DNA from: Candidatus Izemoplasma sp.
Lineage (GTDB): Bacteria > Bacillota_I > Bacilli_A > Izemoplasmatales > Izemoplasmataceae
Reading direction: 5' to 3'
Length of the DNA stretch: 64,000 nt
Assembly (NCBI GenBank): GCA_007132465.1
Contig: SLOP01000024.1
Location: 21,900-85,899, forward strand
Shown here piece by piece: positions 57,949 through 64,000 of the stretch (positions are counted from its first letter, which is position 1; each line of letters opens with the position of its first letter). Below the pieces are notes generated by a model, which searched no databases, was not told the origin of the DNA, and saw only the letters and a program-made list of their open reading frames with translations. The translations under genes and the position numbers were made by a program.

Positions 57949-59337
57949 ATGAACAAGCGAAACAGCGACATGCTTGGCAACATGAACGTCAGGAAACTGC
58001 TCATCAAGCTTGCGATTCCCGGGATTGCCGCCATGGTCTTTAACGCCTTGTACAATCTCGTGGATACTTTTTTTGTGGCCTTGAGCGAAGCCGACACCAT
58101 TGCCATCGGCGCCCTCGGCATCGCCTACCCGATTCAAATGATTGTTCTCGGACTTGGGATGATGATTGGTATTGGCAGCGCGTCGGTGTTCTCACGCGCC
58201 TTTGGTCGCGGTGATGAGAGATCCATGAAACGCGCCGTCAACACGGCGCTTTTGATGAATCTTACCATCACGTTAACCATTGCAGTCATTGCCTACATTT
58301 TTATCGAACCGTTGCTTCGTTTGTTCGGTGCGACAAGCGGTAACATCGGCTATGCTCGGGACTACTTGAGCATTATCTTAATTGCGCTTGTGCCGTTTTC
58401 GCTCTCCATCACCTTTAACAACCTCACCCGGGCCGAAGGCCGGGCGAAGGTGGCGATGATATCGCTGATGATTGGCGCCATCGTCAACATCGCGCTTGAT
58501 CCAATATTTATCTTTGATTGGGGCCTTGGCATGGGCGTTGCCGGAGCAGCGTTAGCTACCGCCGTTGGGAAGACGCTGTCATTCGTCTACGTTTTCTCGC
58601 GCTCCCTAAGCAAGGAATCATCGTTGATGGTCGACTTAAAACGGATTTGGGACATCGATTTCTCCATGGTTAAAGAAATCATCGCTGTCGGCTTGCCGGC
58701 ATTTGTCCGCATCGCGATGGGTGGTGTGCTCATCATCATCGTCAACAACCTCATTCAGATTCATACGCCTTCAGAAGCGCTTGGCGAGCAATATATCTCT
58801 ATCTACTCTGTCATTAACCGCTTACTACGGTTTAGTTTGATGCCCGGATTCGGGCTTGTTCAAGGCATGCAGCCGATTGTTGGATTCAACTATGGCGCCA
58901 AATTTTACCCACGAATGCGCGAGGCCATCCGTTTCACCTCGGGGTTGCTTTTCGTCTATTTCACGGTGGTGTTTTTGATTGTCCAGTTTGCCGCAGCGCC
59001 CCTGTTCATGTTGTTTGAACACGAAGGCGACATGGCCTTCGTTGAACGTGGGGCCAGCGCCTTTCGCATTGTGGCGCTTGGCTTTTCCTTCATCACCTTT
59101 CAAGTCGTCATGTCAAGCGTTTATCAAGCGATGGGCTTTGCGACGCGCGCATTTTTCCTGGCTTTATCGCGACGGTTTCTCGTGTTCGTTCCGGTGGCGC
59201 TGCTTCTGACCTTTGCCTTCGGCATGGGCGTAAGCGGCATTTGGTGGACGTTTGTCTTTGCCGATGTCATCACTGGATCGGTTGCCTATTTATATTACCG
59301 AGGTGAAATGCATTCGCTCAAACAGAAACACGCATAA
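57949..59337 (+). CDS. MATE family efflux transporter
   Basis: A 462-residue multidrug/toxin exporter of the MATE family with 12 predicted helices in two related halves. Family features: LAIPGIAAMVFNALYNLVDT, GLGMMIGIGSASVFSRAFG, FNNLTRAEGRAKVAMIS and, in the second half, PGFGLVQGMQPIVGFNYGA. The layout is that of the DinF/NorM-like Firmicutes group. ATG 57949 has GGGAGTG upstream; the longest frame (from 57829) starts before the promoter. Substrate unknown. Confidence 0.95.
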   Translation: MNKRNSDMLGNMNVRKLLIKLAIPGIAAMVFNALYNLVDTFFVALSEADTIAIGALGIAYPIQMIVLGLGMMIGIGSASVFSRAFGRGDERSMKRAVNTALLMNLTITLTIAVIAYIFIEPLLRLFGATSGNIGYARDYLSIILIALVPFSLSITFNNLTRAEGRAKVAMISLMIGAIVNIALDPIFIFDWGLGMGVAGAALATAVGKTLSFVYVFSRSLSKESSLMVDLKRIWDIDFSMVKEIIAVGLPAFVRIAMGGVLIIIVNNLIQIHTPSEALGEQYISIYSVINRLLRFSLMPGFGLVQGMQPIVGFNYGAKFYPRMREAIRFTSGLLFVYFTVVFLIVQFAAAPLFMLFEHEGDMAFVERGASAFRIVALGFSFITFQVVMSSVYQAMGFATRAFFLALSRRFLVFVPVALLLTFAFGMGVSGIWWTFVFADVITGSVAYLYYRGEMHSLKQKHA

Positions 59338-59378
59338 CGGTGCCTGTTATGGTATAATGAAATAAAGGAGGATGTTAC

Positions 59379-59615
59379 ATGAAAGAGTTGGTTAAAGCGT
59401 TTGATGATTTGCCCTGGATAATTAAGTTGATCTTAGCCTTCCCCGTCATTGATGGCATCGCTTACGGAATCTATCGCATTGCCAAAGGCATTGACAGAAA
59501 CGACATGACCATCCTAATCGCCGGCATTATCTGGATCCTCGTCGGCTGGGCGATTCTTTGGATCATCGACTTAATCACCGTTATCTTTAGAGGTAAAGTC
59601 ACGGTATTTGCGTAA
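59379..59615 (+). CDS. Small two-helix membrane protein
   Basis: A 78-residue protein of unknown function with hydrophobic segments at about residues 12-32 and 43-70 around a short charged loop (KGIDRNDMT). It has a strong AAAGGAGG site and its own extended -10 (TGG TATAAT at 59353-59358), so it looks like a genuine, separately expressed gene. Confidence 0.85.
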   Translation: MKELVKAFDDLPWIIKLILAFPVIDGIAYGIYRIAKGIDRNDMTILIAGIIWILVGWAILWIIDLITVIFRGKVTVFA

Positions 59616-59618
59616 CAC

Positions 59619-59650
59619 AAAAAAGGAGAAATTCAGATTTCTCCTTTTTT
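59619..59650. terminator. Bidirectional terminator
   Basis: A 14-bp perfect stem AAAAAAGGAGAAAT / ATTTCTCCTTTTTT with a TCAG loop between converging genes. Confidence 0.9.
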
Positions 59651-60155
59651 ATGCAATCCAATAACGTTCGACGATGCCAAGCAGGGCATTATCAACAGTG
59701 TTTTCATAAACGCCGCCATTGTTCAGTATGGTCTTTCTAGAGGCTGGATTATCGGGTGAGCACGTGATAAGCACCTTGTCAATGCTAAGCGCATCACGCA
59801 TCCATTGAACCCCTTGTCTAACCATTTCTGTGGCGTAGCCTTTTTGTCGGTGTGCCGGATGAACCATGTAGCCGATGTGACCGCCTGCTTCACAGAGGAA
59901 TGCGTTCAGCTTATGGCGAATGTTGATGATGCCCACCAGCGTGCTCCCTTCAAACGCAAGAAACGTCGAGGCTGGCACACGCCCTTTTGGCACGTCACGA
60001 TGAAAATGATGATTATAGATTTTTTGAAGCCATGTTTCATACGGCACACAATCCAGTTCGGAATGCCCAGCCATTTCGGTGCCAGCTTCCTGGCAAGCGG
60101 CGATGAAAGCCAACGCCTTGTTTTGATGATCGCGGTGTGGGAGGACCAGGTTCAT
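59649..60155 (-). CDS. GNAT family N-acetyltransferase
   Basis: A 168-residue acetyltransferase of the RimJ/RimL-like branch. The acetyl-CoA site is IGYMVHPAHRQKGYATEMV (about 104-122); LITCSPDNPASRKTILNNGG follows as in this group. Substrate unknown. ATG 60155 was preferred over an upstream GTG for its distance to AAAGGATG. Confidence 0.9.
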   Translation of the reverse strand: MNLVLPHRDHQNKALAFIAACQEAGTEMAGHSELDCVPYETWLQKIYNHHFHRDVPKGRVPASTFLAFEGSTLVGIINIRHKLNAFLCEAGGHIGYMVHPAHRQKGYATEMVRQGVQWMRDALSIDKVLITCSPDNPASRKTILNNGGVYENTVDNALLGIVERYWIA

Positions 60156-60225
60156 GCACACACATCCTTTCGGGTATGAATGGTTCTATTGTACCGCTTG
60201 CTTGTGCTCAGCACAAGAACCCATT

Positions 60226-60252
60226 AAAAAAAAGCACCCGCGGGTGCTTTTT
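60226..60252 (-). terminator. Terminator after pdxS
   Basis: The perfect palindrome AAAAAGCACCCG / CGGGTGCTTTTT (60229-60252) overlaps the pdxS stop and is followed by T on the minus strand. Confidence 0.85.
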
Positions 60253-61105
60253 ATCGTCCGCTGTAGCGATCTCCATCGTCGAGCGATTGCACGGTACGCC
60301 CTGACATCGCTTCACCGAGGTCTTCAGATAGTTCAGCAAGTTTGGCGGGGTTGTCAAAGTGTTTGACAGCTTCAACAATGGCTTTGGCGCGTTTTTCGGG
60401 GTTCGATGACTTGAATATGCCAGAACCAACAAACACACCGTCGCAACCAAGCTGCATCATCATCGCGGCATCTGCAGGGGTGGCCACGCCACCGGCTGCA
60501 AAATTAACGACAGGGAGTTTGCCGTGATCTTTGACGTACTCAAGCACATCGTAGGGCACGCGGAGTTCTTTAGCATAATCCATCAAGGTATCGTTTTCAA
60601 GGGTGGTGGCCTTGCGGATTTGTGCGTTGATTAGCCGCATGTGGGTAACCGCTTCGCTGACATCACCCGTGCCGGCTTCACCTTTAGTGCGAATCATCGC
60701 TGCGCCCTCTTTAATCCGGCGCAAAGCTTCGCCAAGGTCGGTTGCACCACACACAAACGCGGTGTTAAAGGCGCGTTTGTCGATGTGGTGTTTATCGTCA
60801 GCTGGCGTTAAAACCTCGCTCTCATCAATGACGTCGATGTTTAGCGATTCAAGAATCTGAGCCTCGACAAAATGCCCGATGCGCACTTTCGCCATCACCG
60901 GAATGGTCACCGAAGCTTGAATCTTCTTAATCATGGAAGGGTCGCTCATGCGGGCCACACCACCAGCTTCACGAATATCGGCCGGCACGCGTTCAAGCGC
61001 CATCACGGCTACCGCACCAGCGGCCTCAGCAATCCGTGCTTGTTCATCGTTGGTGACGTCCATGATGACGCCGCCGCGAATGGTTTCCATCACTTCAAAT
61101 GTCAT
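60251..61105 (-). CDS. pdxS: Pyridoxal 5'-phosphate synthase lyase subunit
   Basis: Makes PLP from ribose-5-phosphate, glyceraldehyde-3-phosphate and ammonia; the ammonia normally comes from PdxT. The 284-residue TIM barrel has [30 protein letters not shown], the Schiff-base Lys73 in [20 protein letters not shown] and [13 protein letters not shown]. The N-terminus is about ten residues shorter than Bacillus PdxS. ATG 61105 has better spacing to AGGAG than the nominal 61114. pdxT is not adjacent. A TATAAT lies at 61143-61138. Confidence 0.96.
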   Translation of the reverse strand: MTFEVMETIRGGVIMDVTNDEQARIAEAAGAVAVMALERVPADIREAGGVARMSDPSMIKKIQASVTIPVMAKVRIGHFVEAQILESLNIDVIDESEVLTPADDKHHIDKRAFNTAFVCGATDLGEALRRIKEGAAMIRTKGEAGTGDVSEAVTHMRLINAQIRKATTLENDTLMDYAKELRVPYDVLEYVKDHGKLPVVNFAAGGVATPADAAMMMQLGCDGVFVGSGIFKSSNPEKRAKAIVEAVKHFDNPAKLAELSEDLGEAMSGRTVQSLDDGDRYSGR

Positions 61106-61233
61106 GGCTTTCATCTCCTAACATTGTATCCATTCTTATTATAAAGCAATGTGACATGAATTAAAGTGACAGTTTGACCTTATTTCAACCAGGTCAGATG
61201 AAAATGATACTAACAAAACACACGCGCGTTGCG

Positions 61234-61728
61234 TCAGTACCGTAAGCGATGACCGAACACATCGAGGGTCTTGCCTTTGGTTCGTGTTTTCCTTGTCACT
61301 TCAATTAAATTGAGTGCATCATACCCTTGTTTGGCAAGCAATGCCAACATGCCTGTGTTATCAGGATGCACGTAGATAAAGAGTTTGTCCGCCCCGTGCT
61401 TTCGCGCATGCCTTTCGGCGTGGTTAAAAAGCATTGACCCTACACCTCGACGCCGTGCGGACGCGGCGACATGCATCCAATCAAGCCAAAACACGCCCGC
61501 TTCTTCTTTAAGCACAACAAAACCAAGCAGCGACGCATAATCGCTGGCGCCAAACACGGTGCGCTGGCCAACAAAGAAGTTTTCCGCGTCATCTTTCACG
61601 GCATGATCTGTCGGTGGTTCATCGATTTGATTCAGCGCGTTAAGTTCGCTTCGAAACGCGCGTATCAATCGGCGCATCGCGTCGGTTGGATGGGTCAGTT
61701 TTTCAATGGCGAGATTGGCTTCACGCAT
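61234..61728 (-). CDS. GNAT family N-acetyltransferase
   Basis: A 164-residue acetyltransferase. The acetyl-CoA motif is VAASARRRGVGSMLFNHAE, with LFIYVHPDNTGMLALLAKQGY after it. The N-terminal ~60 residues do not suggest a substrate. ATG 61728 follows AAGGAG; the nominal longer start would lie inside yjbQ. It overlaps the yjbQ end by 8 bp, so it is coupled to that gene. Confidence 0.9.
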   Translation of the reverse strand: MREANLAIEKLTHPTDAMRRLIRAFRSELNALNQIDEPPTDHAVKDDAENFFVGQRTVFGASDYASLLGFVVLKEEAGVFWLDWMHVAASARRRGVGSMLFNHAERHARKHGADKLFIYVHPDNTGMLALLAKQGYDALNLIEVTRKTRTKGKTLDVFGHRLRY

Positions 61729-62140
61729 CGTCGGGGTCTCCTTGAACACGAACGATGATTTTTCGGGTGCGCGGGCCGTCAAACTCACAAAAATACACAC
61801 CTTGCCAGGTACCAAGGATGAGGTGTCCCTCCTCGACGATCAACGTCTGTTCGACACCGACACAAGACGACTTAATATGGGCGTGGGAGTTGCCTTCAAG
61901 GTGGGCAAACTCACGGCGATCAGGAAACGCTTTATCGAGCCCAAGCAGCATGTCTTTCACCACGTCGGGGTCGGCGTTTTCGTTGATGGTTACCGCCGCG
62001 GTGGTGTGCGGCACAAAGACATACATCGTGCCGTTTTGTACCCCTGAATCGCGAACCACCCCGCGTAACGAACCGGTGACATTAACCATTGTTTGGGGGG
62101 CGTCGGTGTTGATGGATAGCGTTTTGGTAAATGATTTCAT
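61721..62140 (-). CDS. yjbQ: YjbQ/UPF0047 family protein
   Basis: A 139-residue single-domain protein of the YjbQ (UPF0047) family, linked to a weak secondary thiamine-phosphate synthase activity. Conserved are VPHTTAAVTINENADPDV (43-60), HLEGNSHAHIKSS and LGTWQGVYFCEFDGPR, with histidines that likely bind metal. ATG 62140 follows AAGGAGG. Confidence 0.94.
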   Translation of the reverse strand: MKSFTKTLSINTDAPQTMVNVTGSLRGVVRDSGVQNGTMYVFVPHTTAAVTINENADPDVVKDMLLGLDKAFPDRREFAHLEGNSHAHIKSSCVGVEQTLIVEEGHLILGTWQGVYFCEFDGPRTRKIIVRVQGDPDDA

Positions 62141-62231
62141 GACGTGTCCTCCTTCGTTCGGGTAAGCTGTATCGTGCTTAGCAAAACCGCCATTCGACTG
62201 GCGCTATTTGGTAATGAAGCTCATCGTTGCA

Positions 62232-62894
62232 CTATAGACGCATGAGTTGTTTGCGCGTGGCGGCATCGACATGCTCAAGCGCATAGCGAAAGGCCGTGCG
62301 CGGCATATGCGCGACGTGTTTTTCGAGATAATGGCGCACACCTTCTTGGTCTTTGATAGACAGCACTTTGAGCATCCACCCGTAGCCTTTTTGCACAAGG
62401 TCGTGTTCATCGTGCATCAACCGATCGGCAATCAGGTAGGGGTTGATGGGTGGGCGATGCCCTGCCTTGATGGCCGGAACTAACACGACTGCGGCGGCCC
62501 GCCTTACGGGGAATCGGGTATTTGTACACCAGGTGATCACGCGCTCAAACAGCGACGGATAACGGGCGATCAAATCGCCAAGCGCGTGCGTGCAAAAATC
62601 GTCGCAATCGTGCCAGTCTTCAACGTAGGCCTTGAGCCATCGCTCAAACATGTCAAACGTGTTTTTGCTGTAATGGCGACGCACACGATAGGCCCAATCA
62701 TAAGCAATGATTCCCTGCGCCCGGCGCCTTGTCTTGAGCAGCGCTTCGCATAACGGAAACACGTGTGTCGGTGTCTTGTCTTCAAGTTGACGATACCACT
62801 GTGCGCTCAATCGACGCACGGCTTGGGTAGACGGGCGTTGACCCAGCGCATCAATATCCTGTGTTAGGTGTGTGATGAGGGTTGGTTTGTTCAT
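62232..62894 (-). CDS. DNA alkylation repair protein, AlkD-like
   Basis: A 220-residue all-helical HEAT-like repeat protein matching the AlkD/AlkC-related DNA alkylation repair family (3-methyladenine/7-methylguanine glycosylases). Characteristic stretches are AYDWAYRVRRHY, DWHDCDDFCTHALGDLI, RFPVRRAAAVVLVPAI and DEHDLVQKGYGWMLKVLS. The Asp and Trp/Arg of that last region correspond to the AlkD active-site surface. Ribosome site TAGGAGG. Likely monocistronic. Confidence 0.9.
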   Translation of the reverse strand: MNKPTLITHLTQDIDALGQRPSTQAVRRLSAQWYRQLEDKTPTHVFPLCEALLKTRRRAQGIIAYDWAYRVRRHYSKNTFDMFERWLKAYVEDWHDCDDFCTHALGDLIARYPSLFERVITWCTNTRFPVRRAAAVVLVPAIKAGHRPPINPYLIADRLMHDEHDLVQKGYGWMLKVLSIKDQEGVRHYLEKHVAHMPRTAFRYALEHVDAATRKQLMRL

Positions 62895-63018
62895 GTGTCC
62901 TCCTAAAATAACGCATCAATTCTCCCGCGTCGTCATGTCCCCATGAAAAGCGATGGTTACCTTTTCATTATACCAAACCAAGTGAACATTTGTGTGAGTG
63001 ATTGTGCGAGTTCCTCAA

Positions 63019-63046
63019 TAAAAAAAGCGCATGGGTCTCATGCGCT
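63019..63046 (-). terminator. Terminator after tRNA-Leu(CAG)
   Basis: An 8-bp stem AGCGCATG / CATGCGCT with a short loop, then seven T on the minus strand. Confidence 0.85.
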
Positions 63047-63060
63047 ACGTTGTTAACCAA

Positions 63061-63146
63061 TGGTGCGAATGGGGGGACTCGAACCCCCACGGGCTAGGCC
63101 CACATGAACCTGAATCATGCGCGTCTACCAATTCCGCCACACTCGC
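63061..63146 (-). tRNA. tRNA-Leu (anticodon CAG)
   Basis: A class II tRNA of 86 nt including an encoded CCA. The acceptor GCGAGTG pairs with CATTCGC, the D arm is GCGGAATTGGTAGACGC, the anticodon loop is TTCAGGT with CAG, a long variable arm follows, and the T arm contains GGTTCGAGTCC. It has its own promoter and terminator. Confidence 0.96.
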
Positions 63147-63175
63147 TTTGGTGATCATCATGTGGTAACGAAAAC

Positions 63176-63204
63176 ATCATAGCATTAATCGAAATAAGTT
63201 ACAA
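63176..63204 (-). promoter_or_regulatory. Promoter of tRNA-Leu(CAG)
   Basis: On the minus strand, -35 TTGTAA (63204-63199), a 17-bp spacer and -10 TATGAT (63181-63176). Confidence 0.7.
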
Positions 63205-63239
63205 CGGGAACGTGCGATATTTTTGCGATGGTACGTAGG

Positions 63240-63665
63240 TTATTTGACCACCAGTTCAACGTCGACGTTGCCATGGATGGCTCGTGAGTACGGACAAAAA
63301 CGATACGCCTTGTCAACCACATCTTGCTTTTGGCTCTTCTGTAGGCCTTCGATGTCGGCCTCCATCACGACAGAAAACTTGAAACCGTTGTTGTCTTCAT
63401 CCTTCGACAGTTCACACACCGCTTTGGCATAGAAGTCACCGTGCTCGATGTTTTCCGATTGTAAAATGTACTGCATAGAACTCGCAAAACAGGCGCTGTA
63501 ACCCGCCGCAAAAAGTTCTTCGGGATTGCTTTTTGATGCATCGCCTTTACCGCCCATCTCTTGAGGCATGGCCAGTGCTAAGGTGAAGTCACGATCGTCC
63601 GATGTGATGGTTCCGTTTCTCCCATTGGTGGTTTTCATCGTGCGTGTGAGGATGCTTTTTCCCAT
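63240..63665 (-). CDS. ohr: Organic hydroperoxide resistance protein (Ohr/OsmC family)
   Basis: A thiol peroxidase of 141 residues that reduces organic hydroperoxides. The catalytic pair is Cys59 in AAGYSACFASS and Cys124 in YRFCPYSRAI; NPEELFAAGYS and HGNVDVEL are Ohr-type signatures. ATG 63665 follows AAAGGAG; the nominal frame start at 63728 lies in the -35 box. No OhrR regulator gene is seen nearby. Confidence 0.94.
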   Translation of the reverse strand: MGKSILTRTMKTTNGRNGTITSDDRDFTLALAMPQEMGGKGDASKSNPEELFAAGYSACFASSMQYILQSENIEHGDFYAKAVCELSKDEDNNGFKFSVVMEADIEGLQKSQKQDVVDKAYRFCPYSRAIHGNVDVELVVK

Positions 63666-63699
63666 GATATCGCTCCTTTCAATGTGCTTAGTTACTGTT

Positions 63700-63728
63700 A
63701 TTATGGTCCGATTACCAAAGAAATGCAA
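63700..63728 (-). promoter_or_regulatory. Promoter of ohr
   Basis: On the minus strand, -35 TTGCAT (63728-63723), a 17-bp spacer and -10 CATAAT (63705-63700). Confidence 0.65.
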
Positions 63729-63794
63729 CGGATATGACAGGTTTTCATGCGTGGCATCGTGATGCTAACCCCCTCTCACTCACGCTGAGAGAAC

Positions 63795-63830
63795 AAAAAA
63801 GTTCATCGATCTTGAAAAGATCGATGAACT
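63795..63830 (-). terminator. Terminator after the tRNA-Val/tRNA-Leu unit
   Basis: A 14-bp perfect stem AGTTCATCGATCTT / AAGATCGATGAACT with a 3-base loop, followed by TTTTTT on the minus strand. Confidence 0.9.
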
Positions 63831-63842
63831 CAACAGGCTACA

Positions 63843-63929
63843 TGGTGCGAATGGGGAGACTTGAACTCCCACGGCCTCACGGCCACATGGCCCTCAACCA
63901 TGCGCGTCTACCAATTCCGCCACACTCGC
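63843..63929 (-). tRNA. tRNA-Leu (anticodon GAG)
   Basis: A class II tRNA of 87 nt with encoded CCA. The 5' half (acceptor to anticodon stem) is nearly identical to the tRNA-Leu at 63061. The anticodon loop TTGAGGG carries GAG. It is co-transcribed with the tRNA-Val beyond it, with a 3-bp gap. Confidence 0.95.
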
Positions 63930-63932
63930 AGA

Positions 63933-64000
63933 TGGTGGAGAATGGCGGATTCGAACCACCGACCCCTTGCACGTCAAGCAAGTGCTCTCCCACTGAGCTA
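63933..64000 (-). tRNA. tRNA-Val (anticodon GAC), partial at the window edge
   Basis: The 3' part of a tRNA: D arm TAGCTCAGTGGGAGAGC, anticodon loop TTGACGT with GAC, T arm with GGTTCGAATCC, and encoded CCA. About seven acceptor bases at the 5' end lie beyond the window. Confidence 0.93.

Overview
The window reads as an ordinary chromosomal segment of a Bacillota/Mycoplasmatota-type bacterium with roughly 50% GC (judged by eye). Evidence: strong AGGAGG ribosome sites, frequent GTG starts, a type-B RNase P RNA, a T-box leader on ileS, and Firmicutes-type genes (ymfF/ymfH, mutS2, RNase HIII, ylmE-sepF-yggT). TGA is used as stop, so the Mycoplasma code does not apply. The division cluster has ftsZ, ylmE, a core-only sepF and yggT, but no ftsA, ftsQ, divIVA, mra or mur genes. 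This hints at a wall-less or wall-reduced relative of Acholeplasma/Izemoplasma; that is inference, not proof. No insertion sequence, prophage or CRISPR array was seen.

Layout. 0-3 kb: edge of a membrane protein gene, folA-thyA, ssb, a DUF3137-like protein. 3-9 kb: an alpha/beta hydrolase, the M16 pair ymfF/ymfH, and deoD behind a YczE-like membrane protein that runs in frame into deoC. 9-16 kb: T-box-controlled ileS, a TPR-like membrane protein, yggT-sepF-ylmE, ftsZ, tgt. 16-20.5 kb: a split 2-hydroxyacyl-CoA dehydratase activase system. 20.7-23.3 kb: a plus-strand cassette of three small proteins sharing a SHOCT-like motif, then an MFS transporter. 23.3-25.4 kb: ruvB-queA. 25.5-31.9 kb: two giant coiled-coil proteins in one operon, the most unusual content here. 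32-38 kb: a cytochrome-b5-like lipoprotein, deoB, xerD-like recombinase, hemW, lepA.

38-46.4 kb: rnpB directly behind pnp, a DUF2179 protein, an amidohydrolase, an AI-2E-type permease, rpsO with a structured leader, ribF, truB, trxA. 46.4-51.8 kb: mutS2 divergent from rnhC, then a DUF1576 / unknown / FMN-binding operon. 51.8-56.2 kb: an orphan MrpD-like antiporter subunit with glpK, a methyltransferase, a small CxxC redox protein. 56.3-57.9 kb: a duplicated module (small membrane protein convergent with a NUDIX gene) in which one NUDIX copy is a pseudogene. 57.9-64 kb: MATE exporter, small membrane protein, two GNATs, pdxS, yjbQ, an AlkD-like protein, ohr, two tRNA-Leu and a partial tRNA-Val.

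Most genes are on the minus strand in short, tightly coupled operons bounded by clear hairpin terminators and sigma-A-type promoters. Themes are nucleotide and deoxynucleoside salvage (folA, thyA, deoBCD), translation and tRNA modification (ileS, tgt, queA, truB, rpsO, lepA, rnpB), DNA repair (ruvB, mutS2, rnhC, AlkD-like, NUDIX) and membrane or redox functions. Many starts were moved downstream of the longest open frame because a ribosome site or promoter decides them.
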